A DNA stretch of 64,000 bases from Massariosphaeria phaeospora. Its lineage: Eukaryota; Ascomycota; Dothideomycetes; Pleosporales. This document shows, piece by piece, positions 1-10,572 of the stretch. The translations under genes were made by a program, and so were the position numbers. The DNA lies in contig JAADJZ010000002.1 in the NCBI GenBank assembly GCA_011032825.1, positions 2,377,826 through 2,441,825 of the forward strand, read 5' to 3'. Numbering within the stretch: position 1 is the first letter of the stretch; every line of letters starts with the position of its first letter. The notes under the pieces were generated by a model. The model searched no databases, was not told the origin of the DNA, and worked only from the letters and a program-made list of their open reading frames with translations.

Positions 1-211
1 CGGATACCATCAGAATCCACGGAAGCCAGGAACGCCAGAGACAGGGCCAAGCACAGCTAGCTGCATTCTTGGCACATGGGCGATGAACAATCCCGAACCG
101 CCGTATGGCCACGACGCCATAATGGCTGTACGAAACGCCATGGAATACGCGAGGGAGATTCGAGATGTTGCCATTCAAGGTGCTATTGCACGGCACCGAG
201 AGGCTGCCTGA
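1..211 (+). CDS. 3' end of a PD-(D/E)XK-like family gene, cut by the window edge
   Basis: Only the C-terminal 69 codons are present, ending at TGA 209-211; the rest lies to the left of the window. The frame reads YHQNPRKPGTPET, then LGTWAM, then a helical tail AVRNAMEYAREIRD and ARHREAA. It aligns closely with the tail of the minus-strand gene at 1103-2687 (YHYNPPKPGTRET, LGTWPM, AFRNALEYAREIRE, SRHRDAA), so the two are paralogues. The tail follows the presumed nuclease core in this family and holds no catalytic residue I can name. Nothing shows whether the missing part is intact. Function is unknown; the family is fungal as far as I recognise it. Confidence 0.8.
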   Translation, partial: GYHQNPRKPGTPETGPSTASCILGTWAMNNPEPPYGHDAIMAVRNAMEYAREIRDVAIQGAIARHREAA

Positions 212-640
212 ATTTGTTGCCGCCGTGACTTGGAAGATTGATACCTTCGGTGAGCATGTTTTCACGCGCTGCATTCAAAGGAGTAGATCGGCACTCTCTT
301 TCAAAGATACCCTGGGTTGTTTATCTGGTCTCTTTGGGGTACACAGCGTATAAGTGCAGCACTTTCTTTACTCTTGCTTGCCCCCATAGTGTAGATTCGA
401 CTGAAATATGATCCCCAACCCCTAGCATCCTTCACCGGACTCTACTACCCGATGAATTTGACCAACAAAACAATTCACGTGTACCGCCTCGGAAGGGAGT
501 GCCTGGAGCTGAACACCTCGCCCCCTTATTGGACCCCACACCTTTGCCCACCAGCGTCACCACGTGTACTCTAACTTGAACTCCGCTTAGCTGTGTCCTA
601 CGTTTGAAACCCCTGACGTTGTTCCATGGCTAAGTATAGC
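212..640. other. Intergenic, no gene seen
   Basis: Spacer between the truncated gene and the exon-1 relic. Only short uncorroborated open frames occur, and I see no repeat or RNA gene. Confidence 0.5.
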
Positions 641-753
641 GACAGCAGAGCATGCAGTGCCTACAGCGCGCTCGGCGGACTTCATCTCGATCTCGACCCT
701 GCGAACCTCGCTAATTGTGCGCCAGTTTGCTAGACATGGCGGACCGGACTTCA
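641..753 (+). pseudogene. Decayed exon-1 relic of the PD-(D/E)XK-like family
   Basis: The + strand reads SALGGLHLDLDPANLAN and then, after a one-base frame change near 716-720, RQFARHGGPDF. These two pieces match exon 1 of the gene at 4112 (LGGLDLDLDLD, NLRRFALSGGPDHADIRG) and of the gene at 1103 (LRRFARLGGPDLTDIRG). Read straight through, the first frame meets a TAG inside the motif. No exon 2 follows in the next 300 bases. I infer a dead fragment of a fourth copy. It is short, so the identification rests on the RxFAxxGGPD motif and on local similarity to the 4.1-kb copy. Confidence 0.65.
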
Positions 754-1102
754 GCTCTAGTACTAATACATAACAAGTCAAGACTGGAAGAGTATGTTAT
801 ACTGCAAGTCTGTGCATTCTCTATTAATCTACACTTCGCACGCACGCAAAGAGCAAAGCAATTTCCGCTGTTATACACACGTAGCAAGACGAAATCAAAT
901 CCCAATGTCCTACGCCTCGCTGACCTGATATCAGTGTGAACTAAACCAGTAAAAGAGCCCGGGTATCGTGATGTCCCCTAACGCCTTCCATATGCAGAAT
1001 AAAAAGGAAAATGACCATCGACGATCTCGCCGGTCATGAAGGTAAGCCACAAACGCAAGGAAAAAGCCATCCCAGAAGCACTTGCAGGATGAACGGACTG
1101 AT
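754..1102. other. Intergenic, no gene seen
   Basis: Downstream flank of the 1103-2687 gene. Overlapping small open frames on both strands lack support. Confidence 0.5.
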
Positions 1103-2687
1103 TCAGGCAGCATCACGATGCCGTGAGATGGCACCCGCGAGGGCGGCCTCCCGGATCTCCCTTGCGTATTCCAGGGCGTTGCGGAAAGCCACTATACCTT
1201 GACGTGCCCAGTTGGGATTGCCTAGCATCGGCCACGTGCCGAGGCTGTTCATAGCGATGCTTGGCCGCGTCTCCCGTGTGCCCGGCTTGGGAGGATTATA
1301 GTGGTATGCGTAGATGTTGAGGGTGTCGTTCACAAAGGTAGCGCAAAGGGCTTTGACGTCTCCGATCGCTGCAGGGCCATTGAGACCATAAGACTCAAGT
1401 TCGTGAATGGCGCGGAGGCCAATGGCGCCGTCATGGAGCGCCTGTCGCTTGACAACTTCCCCGGTTCCGTTGTCGCCCTTCACCTCCATGCAGAAGTTTG
1501 GCGCGGCTGGGAAGTGCTGCTGGTTTCCAGGGATGATGTAATGGAACAGTTCATCGATGATGGGGCGGGGAATGGTTTCGGGCGCAACGCCCCAGTACAA
1601 GTCTGGCACAGCGGCTGTAGGAAGGGTAATCCCGTTCCTCTCAAACCTGGCACAATTATTGAAATGCATGCCACCATGCCTCCTTCCGCCGTTTGCTTTG
1701 GCAATGCCGGTTCCCTCTAATTCCGAGGGCACAGTCATCTTCAAGGTCTCAGCAGATGCCTGCTCCACAAGGTCAGAAAAGGCCTCGTAGGTCTCCGTGG
1801 TCCACTGCGGGGTCGAAGGCCGATGGCTGGTCAGGCGTTGTACAACGTAAGCGCGGTCGCGGGCAGGCACAGGTCTGGAACCGTCCGGGTACCGGTATGC
1901 AGGGAGATAGATAAAGGCCCCGATGAAGAATTGGACAAAATTTTGGTTGTAGGGGGAGCTGCCGGTAGTCAAGCTGGTGTTTGCGCGTGGTTGAGATGCT
2001 CTCGTCGGTGGGTTCGTCACAGAGCGTCCGGCTGGAGCTCCACGGCCCCGCCTACCCCTTCCAGAACCTCGACTAGAAGCCCTGGCTCTGCTGCCGGATG
2101 TGCCGCTACGGGTGACCGGACCACCATCACCATTGGGCTGGCCGTTCGCCCGAGTCCGACTCCGGGTGACACGGCCGCGATCGGATTCACTGCCCGCTCC
2201 AGGTTGGGCTCGAGATTTAGGCGGCATGTCGTAGTAATATTCGCACTGGGTATCGTTGAGTTAGCAAAGCAAGACAGCATGGGAGGGGAAGTGGAGAACA
2301 TACCCCGCGGATATCGGTCAGATCAGGCCCTCCTAACCTGGCGAAGCGGCGTAATTCGGTGAGGTGGAGATCAGAGGCACAATCGAGGTCGAGACTGCTG
2401 AGCCCGAGGCTCGACCTCGCCTCAGACGAAGGCTGCGGATGTGGAGGGCGGAGATGAGTGGTGCGCCGTTCGAGTTCACGTAGGGCGTCTGGAGTTAGCC
2501 AGATCTTGCTGAGAGAGTCCCAGAAGGCGGCGGAGGGGTCGTTGTCGAAGTGGGACTCCGGCGGAGCGACCGAGTCGAGGGCCTTGAGTCGCTTCGGCGA
2601 GGATCCGTCCTTGCTTGCATACGTCGAGTCGTGATTTCTGGCTCGAGGTCGGGGGCGTTTGCGGCGCGAGGTGTTGGGCAGTGGCAT
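1103..2687 (-). CDS. Fungal protein with candidate PD-(D/E)XK nuclease-like core, 508 aa
   Basis: Two exons: 2687-2304 and 2245-1103. The intron (2303-2246, 58 bp) has donor GTATGT, branch GCTAAC and acceptor CAG, and splices in phase 0. I chose ATG 2687 because it opens a basic start (MPLPNTSRRKRPRPRAR) followed by the conserved FWDSLSKIWLTPDALREL; an upstream ATG at 2855 would add low-complexity residues encoded by a tandem repeat. Exon 1 ends in LRRFARLGGPDLTDIRG. The C-terminal half has VPDLYWG, then about 40 residues later NFCMEVKGD, then VKRQALHDGA. This is the order PD...E-V-K...Q expected of a PD-(D/E)XK core, but that fold is inferred from the motifs. A Gly/Arg/Ser-rich linker (about residues 129-200) separates the halves. 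Paralogues lie at 1-211 and 4112-5235. Substrate and localisation are unknown. Confidence 0.75.
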
Positions 2688-2756
2688 ACCCGGTGAGAGT
2701 GGATAGGCGGGAGCGTTGGCAGCGGCGGGCTTATATAGATGGGGGTGGAGGCAGCA

Positions 2757-2860
2757 GTTGTCGTTGTCGAGTCGCAGGTGAAGGCAGCAGTGGTCGTTGT
2801 CGTTGTCGTTGTCGAGTCGCAGGTGAAGGTCGAGGTGGAGGTCGAGGCCAGCCACCTGGC
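2757..2860. repeat. Imperfect tandem repeat (GTCGTT/GTCGAG units)
   Basis: GTCGTT runs alternate with the block GTCGAGTCGCAGGTGAAGG, which occurs twice (near 2768 and 2810), followed by GTCGAGGTGGAG. It sits just upstream of ATG 2687 of the minus-strand gene, so it is probably 5' leader or promoter DNA rather than coding. Confidence 0.7.
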
Positions 2861-3639
2861 CACGCAGGGACCCGAAGACGCGGAGGCGTGCGCTAGTCCG
2901 TGCGCCAATCCGCTACACGTCCACGGTCCACGTCACAACAAGACAGACGACTTCGCCATCCGCCATCCTTGTGTCAACCTCGGCGTTTTCAGCAGTAGGT
3001 AGGTAGTCCACTCCTGTCTTCACAAGGCCTATTTTATCCAGTGTCTAACCGCTCTCAGTCCAGACTACCCGATTCCACTAACTGGAAGAGCCGGCTGGCG
3101 CTGCACGTGAATCGCAGACCGGCAAGGCTGCAGCGAAAATATGTACAGTCGCTCCACCGGCTCGGGTGCATAGTGCAGCCACCTGGCCGGGGTGAGGGAG
3201 ATCAACAGGGGGGGATCCTACTTCCTCTCGCTTCTTACAATCCGCACACGCTGAGTAGTTAATCTGACTCCTATAGACCACAGAGTACCTCTGCCGCTGT
3301 TAGCATACTCTTACAGGCAATATTTTAGCGTTGTTTATAACCTTACAGGCTCCGAAGGCCTCTCTATTTAACTCTGTTAGTTAGTTTAGCCTTACCTACC
3401 CCTTTACAGAGGCTTGAGGGCAATTGATGGATTAGCTAGAGCTCCCTGCTAGGTGGCTGCACTATGCACCTGAGCTGGGGGGCGACTGTAATGAAAGTTT
3501 GCGCCAATGCGCAAGGGGAGCTTTCCGATACTCCTGTACCTGACTAGACTGCATCAGGTCTTGTGTCTCTATATCACCTAGGCACTATACCTCCTACAGT
3601 TATCTTATGAATGGTTTGATTGTTTTGGGCATCCAAAGA

Positions 3640-3950
3640 GGGGGTTGTTACCCCGCACTCTAACAGCGCAATATCGCGCACCCCAATAAGGATCTGGCTA
3701 CAACGAAGACACTTTTCGAAGCAGAACAAGTTCAGATATAGAAACATTGCCTACCCAAGGTGAGTTGTCTTTTTGAAGAGAAATCTTCAAATCTGAAGGT
3801 GTTTTCTCTCATTTGAATTAGGACAAAAACGACGCTTTTGGCCTTGCGAGTAGCTTCAATCTATGTGGCGTTGAAGGCAGACACCTTAATTGGTGAACAA
3901 GGCCATATTAGGGTGCGCGATATTCTGTAGAGTGCGTGGTAACAACCCCT
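3640..3950. mobile_element. MULE-like MITE, 311 bp, with 9-bp target duplication
   Basis: Imperfect terminal inverted repeats of about 45 bp lie at 3640-3685 and 3906-3950. Both begin GGGGTTGTTACC and continue through GCACTCTA and ATATCGCGCACCC when the right end is read on the minus strand. The element is flanked on each side by ATCCAAAGA (3631-3639 and 3951-3959), a perfect 9-bp target-site duplication. Long TIRs plus a 9-bp duplication are the usual signature of Mutator-like elements. There is no coding capacity, so this is a non-autonomous element. Confidence 0.85.
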
Positions 3951-4111
3951 ATCCAAAGACGCCTGTCCTATCCTGCACCTGTCCGTCATCTTGTCAACTT
4001 CCGGCCTCGTATCGGACTAGGCCGCATTGGGAATCACCTTAAGCTTAATCACTCTACGTTCTCTTACTCCATACTCCACCACTTCACGGAGTGACAATGT
4101 AGCGTCAGATG

Positions 4112-5235
4112 ATGCAGGATTCTGTCACTTACAGCACACTTGGCGGTCTCGACCTAGACCTCGACCTCGACCTCGACATCGCTAATCTCCGCCGCTTTGC
4201 TCTCAGCGGCGGACCAGACCACGCCGACATACGCGGTGTACGTTTTTCCACTTCTCATTTCCCCTGCTAATGCACTAAATCCAGTACCAAGCACTTATAA
4301 TGTCTGTCTGGGCCTCTATCACGCCACCACCAAGCTCGGAGCAGACAAACCCACGCCTGATGTCGTCAAATCGCAGCTCTCCGCCTAGTTACGACACGGG
4401 CACCTTGGCCGACCTTCGCGACGCATTCATCCATGGAATCAATTACGCCGACCTGTTAGGCGATAACGAACCAGTCCGTCCCAACGACTTCGCTGCTGTA
4501 AGACAGGGTCTACGGCGCGATCGAGACGGGATTTTAGCGTGGGACGGCGCGAAGGTGCAAGCCTTCCGAGCAGCCACCAGGCCATATAAATTGAAGACGT
4601 GGCAGCTTGCCGACGAACTGCCAGGTGGTACAGGAGACCCGACTACATCTTCGAGTGGGTTTCGCCATGGCCGCAAGGCGCGTTTCGAAAACCGCAAGCC
4701 GTTCGCAAACAACCTACCCACACCAGCGCCTGACTGGTACTGGGGGGCGGAGACTGCGGCCATCCCACTCGGTCTCCGCGACGCCCTAAACGAATACATC
4801 GTGCCGTTATCGCCAACCAGATCAGAGCCACCCTTTGCGCCCAACCTTTTCCTCGAGATCGGAGAGCCAAATAGCCGGCGTTACGGCATGCAAGCCCGGG
4901 TCCTGCACAATGGTGCCGTTGGCGTCCGCGCAATTCACAACCTTGAGATCCACCGACTAGGCTGTGCCGCGCCAATCGGTGAAGTTAAATGCATCGTTGC
5001 GATGTATACCAATGAGACTCTGTCATTATATAGCTTCCACCAAATGAACATCAAACGGGTAACCGAGGGCGACAGATCTGGAAGCCAACCGTGTTACGTT
5101 AGCACAATGCTTTGCGCATATGGGATGAATGACGATGAGTTCTGCTGCAGAGGCGTTTTGGCGTTTCGGAATGCGATGGATTTTACCTCGGGCGTTGGGA
5201 ATGCTGCTATTAGGGGCGCTGGAGAACGGAGTTGA
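4112..5235 (+). CDS. PD-(D/E)XK-like family protein with the predicted lysine replaced, 358 aa
   Basis: Two exons: 4112-4237 and 4285-5235. The 47-bp intron has donor GTACGT and acceptor CCAG and splices in phase 0. ATG 4112 opens MQDSVTYSTLGG, a run of Leu-Asp pairs coded by CTCGAC repeats, and LRRFALSGGPDHADIRG, the same exon-1 ending and intron position as the gene at 1103. Exon 2 carries APDWYWG and then APNLFLEIGEPN where the 1103 copy has APNFCMEVKGDN, so the predicted catalytic Lys of E-x-K is Gly here. Downstream, VRAIHNLEIHRLG and VLAFRNAMDF match the family. The protein is shorter than the 508-residue paralogue because it lacks the basic N-terminus and the linker. It is probably expressed but catalytically changed, or an early pseudogene without stops. 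Confidence 0.7.
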
Positions 5236-5247
5236 GTGTACTGAATA

Positions 5248-5556
5248 TTGGGGCTGCCCCTCTGGCCTCAGATGATGAACTTGATGGAAGCGGCGAAAAG
5301 ATTAAGGACGGCGAAGAAGCTCAGGAGAACGTCGGAGGACCCCATAGCGGCAAAGCTCGAAGATGGCAGAGTACTGGAGAGTAAGGAAGAGCTCAGGGAT
5401 GACGAAGAAGCTGGGAAGGACCTCGAAGGCCTCAAGGGCGACGAAGACCTCAACAAAAACGAAGGAATCCCCTCGTCATCACCATTCGTCGCCGCGCCCA
5501 ACCAGAAACTGGGATTCTTCAGGAAGGTCTTCAGTGCTCGTGTATCCAAAGCCTAG
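5248..5556 (+). CDS. Possible small charged protein, weak
   Basis: An open frame of 102 codons starts 12 bases after the stop of the gene at 4112. It is rich in Lys, Glu and Asp (for example SKEELRDDEEAGKDLEGLKG) with no recognisable domain. Other frames over the same bases are also open (5363-5758 on +, 5268-5549 on -), which is typical of GA-rich DNA. It could be an extra 3' exon of the upstream gene or nothing. I list it only because purine-rich charged frames are sometimes real in fungi. Confidence 0.2.
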   Translation: MGLPLWPQMMNLMEAAKRLRTAKKLRRTSEDPIAAKLEDGRVLESKEELRDDEEAGKDLEGLKGDEDLNKNEGIPSSSPFVAAPNQKLGFFRKVFSARVSKA

Positions 5557-6288
5557 CCTGGCCACCCACAAGCTCTCGGACCCCCCAGCAGCCTCGTTTG
5601 AGCGGAAAATCAGTTCGGCGTCATGGAAAGAGATAGAGTCGTTCTCTCGGGGCGATAGTGTTGAGTCTCTTCTCGCGATACCCGTGGAAGTGGGAAGGAA
5701 AATGACTCAAAACTGCATTGCGGAGATGCTACGGGCGGTCTGGCCTGCGGCATCTTAGCGCATGCGCGCTTTTGGTAAGTCTTACCTATTTCCTGCACAA
5801 TGAACCCAGAAAGCACACAATGGGTTGTTGGTAGATAGAGCGTTTCGGTCCAGGATTGATGCGAAGAAAGTGAAAAAGTATAGACTTGCCGAACTGACCA
5901 AAATAATTGTAAGAACCTGAGATCTCTCACTAGCAAGGAGAGTTCAATACGTAGTTGTAGGTAGTGGATTAGAACTTAACTCCGAACAAAACGATTGATC
6001 AAAGAGAGACATAGTAGAGTAAGCTAGTGGGTTGAGGCATCGTTGTCCCTGCTTTAAGATTGACATGGGTTTTGAAGCTCTACATGTGAATCTGCACCAA
6101 AGCCCGCTGGAAAATCAGAGCAAAATGAGTTGAAAGCCAAATGGGGGAACAAGCTTCCTTGGTCTTGATCACCACTTTGTTACATTGTCACTTGTTGTCC
6201 CTGGAGCCCACCTATCATCGAAGGTGAGGCTTGATAATCTCCCTCCCAACGCCAGCTAAGAAACCGAGATGGATAAGTCTGGCCCTCA
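5557..6288. other. Intergenic, no gene seen
   Basis: Low-complexity flank of the frame above, then ordinary spacer. No repeat or RNA gene recognised. Confidence 0.4.
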
Positions 6289-6895
6289 TTAGCATACCGT
6301 AAAGCACATTTTCCAACCCTGCGAGACATACCCAACCGCGCCCTGGAGCCCTACAGCAAGATTTCTCCACGGATCCGCACGGAACCCTCGATGTTCCCCA
6401 CCGTACCGAATTGCAGCTCCGAGATCCTCTTGAAGGCTTACGAGCCTCATCGATATGATCGCCGCAGTTACGAGACCGAATATGAAGACTTCAGTCATCG
6501 AAAGCACGAGGTTGCTTAGGCGCTTGTGTTGCTTCCAGAGGAGGAACATGGAGGCGAGATCAAAGACGAGGGTCCACGAAGCCTTGGTGTGTAATTAGGA
6601 GATGTACCATGTGGATGGAATGATCGAGATAAGAGCGTACTGAAGCATATCCCACGCCGAGCGTTACATCAAACTTCGCTGTGCAGTACAGGATGAAGAT
6701 GAGAGTAACCAGACTGCAGAGTGCAGCAACGGCTCGGAAGGCCAAATGGACGGCTCTTTGCGGGGGGGTGATATCGATGAGTATGCTAGTCAGTATCGAC
6801 ATGCTTACGGGATTTCTGACAGGATATCGCGTGGAGGATGGTGGTCGCAGGTAGTTTATGAGTAAGAAGAAAGGTTGCCAATCACGATAAGTCAC
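6289..6895 (-). pseudogene. Broken membrane-protein gene (MARVEL-like topology possible)
   Basis: Two minus-strand segments code for hydrophobic helices. The upstream one (6895-6560) reads TPPQRAVHLAFRAVAALCSL followed by VTLIFILYC. The downstream one (6549-6289) reads WTLVFDLASMFLLWKQ and TEVFIFGLVTAAIISM. The downstream frame extends upstream as YALISIIPSTWYIS, then meets an in-frame TAA at about 6600 before SWTLVF. The upstream segment is in another frame, so at least one indel or an unrecognised intron is also needed. The helix pattern and the TPxR..HL..R opening recall small fungal MARVEL-like proteins, but that is only a resemblance. The GTAAGC near 6810 could be a real donor. I read this as a decaying gene. 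Confidence 0.4.
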
Positions 6896-7251
6896 TGCTG
6901 AGGTTCGAACGTGGACATGTTGATGCGAACTTTAATGCGAACGTTCGATGTGAATGCTTGACGTGAAGGTCGGGTGCGAATGTTTAGTTTGCTCGCTTGG
7001 TGTGAATGTTTTGCCGTTGATAGGTAATAAATTATTCGAGTGTGAATGATATATGTCGATTTGTTGGAAGGATCAATGTGAAGGATCGACGTGAATAAAG
7101 GCACAACAGTGTATATACAGCACCTATCGAGGCAGATACCTAGCCAAATCTTTCCGTAGACGTCCTCCAGCGCGAGATGGACCCGCGCATGCAACCGTAA
7201 AAGAGCTTTTAATTCAAATCCACAATTTTCCTTGAACACTCTTGAACTAGA

Positions 7252-7878
7252 TTATAATGGGTTGCATTGCCACAACGAAACGCCACATACCTGGTCCCTT
7301 GAGGCATCGACGTGGCAAGTCCGAATTGCCTCCGTGTGGTATGACTGAGCATCTATCCAGAGCAGTAGCCTCGGACCGTCTCTCGTGTTCTGGCGCATCC
7401 TCAGGATCTTGAAACTCAGTCTCGAGTAGACCATCACCTGGACGTCTGCACTGAGCTGAGTGTGCGTAGGCTTCTCATGCGTACTAATCGCCTCGTCCAA
7501 AAGGGCCTTGTGTGATTTCCACCCCGCGGACGCATTTGGCCGTCCTAGAATCGATGAGTGGAAATCCCTCGAGGTGGTCGGGTCGCAGTGCCTGGGCCCG
7601 GTCTCCCCGAGGACTTGCAGAAACCGCATCGCTCGAGTTCGAGTCCAGCGGGGTTTTCTCTCTCGATGTATCTGGCTTTTCTGTCTGTGTCGGGCGGAGG
7701 CGTACCTGGTCTCAGAGCCTGCAAAGCATCGACTGCCTGCGTGCAGACGGCGGCGGCTGGCACCGCTTCCGGATCGCGCCGGCTCGCGTGTGGCACTGCA
7801 GAATCCGAGACCAAGAATGCCCGAGGCGCCCGTTCGCATGCAATCTGCCCGATGGACAAGTGTTGCGATGGAGGCCAA
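7252..7878 (-). pseudogene. Possible heterokaryon-incompatibility (HET) domain relic
   Basis: Near its 3' end the minus-strand open frame reads VYSRLSFKILRMRQNTRDG followed by PRLLLWIDAQSYHTEAIR. HET domains typically carry V..NL..ALR.LR and then RLLWIDAxCINQ, so the order and spacing fit, with the CINQ box degraded to QSYHTE. A GTATGT donor follows at about 7290 and the frame then ends after ten codons. The N-terminal 130 residues look like read-through Arg/Ala-rich sequence, and a + strand frame overlaps at 7460-7939. No downstream HET helices were found. I infer a truncated relic; chance resemblance cannot be excluded. Confidence 0.35.
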
Positions 7879-8674
7879 GGGCGGTGTCGTGATGAGTCCT
7901 GCTGGCGGTGATGAGGGAGAAGTTGCGAAGTTCGCTTAAATCCTTAGCTTGTCACGTGCTTGTCTATGATTTCACTGCCGCGACCCCGCGGCGTTTCATC
8001 CACGTTCTGACCTGAGCACTTCACTTACTCCGAAACTTGGGCTGGGAGCTCCGCAAAATGTGGTTTGAAGCAGCTTCGGTCGCTCATTCACCCTCTTGAA
8101 GAACCTAAAAATGACATCAGTGCGATATCGGGATTGGAAGGTCGATGCCCACTTCCAACCGGAATAAGATCCGAACATGCGCTGGGTTTATCGGACCCAT
8201 GAGAGGCTGATTTATTCTGATGCAGGTACATCGCGAATGGGGATGAGTCGTAGTTTGGGCTACGGCCGCACCAGCTATGCGGCGTTTGATCGCGAATCCA
8301 CGATAGGGCTGCCGGTTTTCTGGCGCCGACTGTGTCCACCAGTAAGCCGCCGATGCATCTCGGACCTCGTACAGGTACTTTTCTTGGACCTTAAAATGCG
8401 GCGAAGAAACAGGACATGACCGGAGTCAGCTCTTCCATACATCCTGAGGGCCACTCCAAGATCAAAATAGCACGTAAATACGCCAGTATCACGGTACGAG
8501 TTGAAGCAGCTGAATATCCGAGCGTGGCAGCAATCAGCAGCAATAACAAGTACTCCTATTACAAAAGTGTTGTGCGCTGTAGCGACTCTCGACTCTCAAT
8601 CGTTCTGTTAGCTTATATGTCAACACTTTTTTACTTTCTCTGACTGCAGCCATATATATCTCAATCCAGCTGTC
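7879..8674. other. Intergenic, no gene seen
   Basis: Upstream region of the secreted-protein gene. Short open frames at 8177-8419 and 8416-8643 lack any supporting motif. Confidence 0.4.
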
Positions 8675-10572
8675 ATGCACTTGTGCCTTCTTATTGGCCT
8701 TGTTGGTTTTGCGGCTGCTGACGGCGCAGTCCAGAATGCAACCGCACCCTCTCCTTCCAACGGTGTACTCATGCTCCTTCCAAGACCGGAGGCCTCTCCC
8801 CCGGATCGCAATACCCTCTCTCAGAAAAGACTACAATCATGAGCGCATTCCTTTCATCTACCGGGCTTCCTGACATCTCAGTCAAGAATCCGATGATCGA
8901 CAGTACGCTTCCAGAGGCCGAATCATTTGGTCCAACTTCCGCTGGCTCGAGTTCATTTAGCAGGGTAGGCCCCATTCACATCGTTAACTGATACGCAAAG
9001 CATTTCCGGGTCGACAACTGCGGCCTCTGATATTCCCATGGCATCTCCAAGTATTCCAGACAGTAATTCACTTGCCCCATCCTCGCCGACTCAATCCGAA
9101 AGCCCTTCCCCAGCGGATACAAAAGAAACACGACTACCCGAGGAAACACAAGTTTCGCTCCCGCCAACAGAAGCGCCACCTCCACCAGAGGAAACCGAAG
9201 GTCCACCTCCAGCAGAAAAGACCGAAGCCCCTCCACCTGATAACTCGGACATTCCACCCGCACCTACCGAAACAGGAAACCCACCACCTCCACCTCAAGG
9301 CTCTACCAATCCAACACCCACCGCGGGAGACAGCCTCCCTGCACAACCAACATTTGGACCAGAGTCCACGGAGCCTTGGGACTGTAAGCATGGCGACCCG
9401 GCCACACGATGCATTCAGACCTGTTCGTCTACTGACATACCTGCACCCACGACGGCATGTAAGGATCCAAGCTGTGTGACTGCTCTCCCGGCTGTCATCA
9501 ACTCTTGCAGTCAAATAGCCACAACTTCTACCACCTTTGAAACTCCTATCCCGTCGGCCCGATGCGCCTATAAAGGCCCTAAACCCACGAAGTCTATACC
9601 GTTCCCTTTGCCGACTTTTACATACTGCCCAAACCCTGCACACGGGAAACTTACCCTGCCTCGGCCAGCGAATATAAACAATTTCATCTTCAACGAACTG
9701 ACTAAAGCGGATCACCAGGGTAACATCGTACCTTTCGCAGGTAGTGTCCACGCCTTCAATGCAATGGGCGGTTTATCTTCGAGCAAACTTCTTGCCTTGA
9801 ACCATGTGCCACTCAATGCTGGCGTTGATGGGATGCGTGGGTGTACTTCAGGTACGTTACCTTTCCTTAAAAGCTTCCCAGCCTTTAGCTTCTGCTAATC
9901 TGCTTCACTACTTCAGTCATCGTAATCGCAAAACGTGGCATTTGGATGTCGCACTTGTGGGAGGTGCCCGGATTTTTGAATATGGAGATCGATCCGGCCA
10001 GCAACAGGGTCTTCAAAGGCTCCGAAACACCTGTTAGTCCTGAAGAGTTCCAACATCGTGTACTGGATTTCCTCAGACATGGTCTCGATACGGATGATCC
10101 CGTGAACCCGGTAAGATTTACAGGTCTACGGGAGTTAACCGGCCCTACTGGAATCTTCGAGGTGCCTAGCGAGATATTAAAGGTCATTGTTGTCACTCCA
10201 TTATTCACTCAAGATGTTCATTTCGCTGTCATTCCTACATCAAATACTATCAGGTTTCCGGTACACGTAAATCAGATCATCGATGAGATCAAAAGCACGT
10301 TTCCAGGTGCCAGCCCTGTCATCAAGGCGTACGCTGCGATTCCGAGTACTGATCCTCTTCATCTTCTTGAGGAGTTCAGGCACGGCAAGATTGTTGTACA
10401 ATACGATCCAAATCATCATCCACTTGGCCAACTCTATCCCAGGTCTATCGTCAGAGTTTGGGTGCAAGGAGAGCAAGTAGGTGATGATATCACATGGAAT
10501 CCACTCCCACATCAACTGCTACAGAGGAATTCTCCACGCCAGGATCAGGATCCTTGTGCGGATACCGAGTAA
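8675..10572 (+). CDS. Secreted proline-rich protein with a conserved fungal C-terminal domain
   Basis: ATG 8675 opens a clear signal peptide (MHLCLLIGLVGFAAADG). The main exon is open from 8969, passes the in-frame ATG at 9038 and runs to 9851. It holds a Pro/Thr/Glu-rich stalk (repeats of EAPPPPEET and EGPPPAEKTEAPPP), then a Cys-rich segment. An intron at 9852-9916 (GTACGT...CTTCAG, phase 1) leads to the last exon, 9917-10572. Across that junction the protein reads GMRGCTSVIVIAKRGIWMSH and LWEVPGF, a pattern I know from uncharacterised secreted fungal proteins. The join between the signal-peptide exon and the main exon is not solved: an exon 8825-8964 coding LSSTGLPDISVKN fits a GTGTAC donor at 8763, but I could not splice it onward in frame. 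An alternative 3' end through GTAGGT at about 10475 into SLCGYRVIHHNG is possible. Likely extracellular. Confidence 0.65.

Larger units (their letters stand above)
2688..4111. other. Divergent intergenic region between paralogues
   Basis: Holds the shared upstream space of the two divergent family members, a tandem repeat at 2757-2860 and a MITE at 3640-3950. The stretch 3250-3600 is AT-richer with no coding frame and may be old repeat debris. Confidence 0.5.

Noticed and set aside
7460..7939. 159-codon + frame opposite the HET-like relic
   Set aside because: Cys/Arg-rich read-through with no motif. The minus strand carries the recognisable segment.
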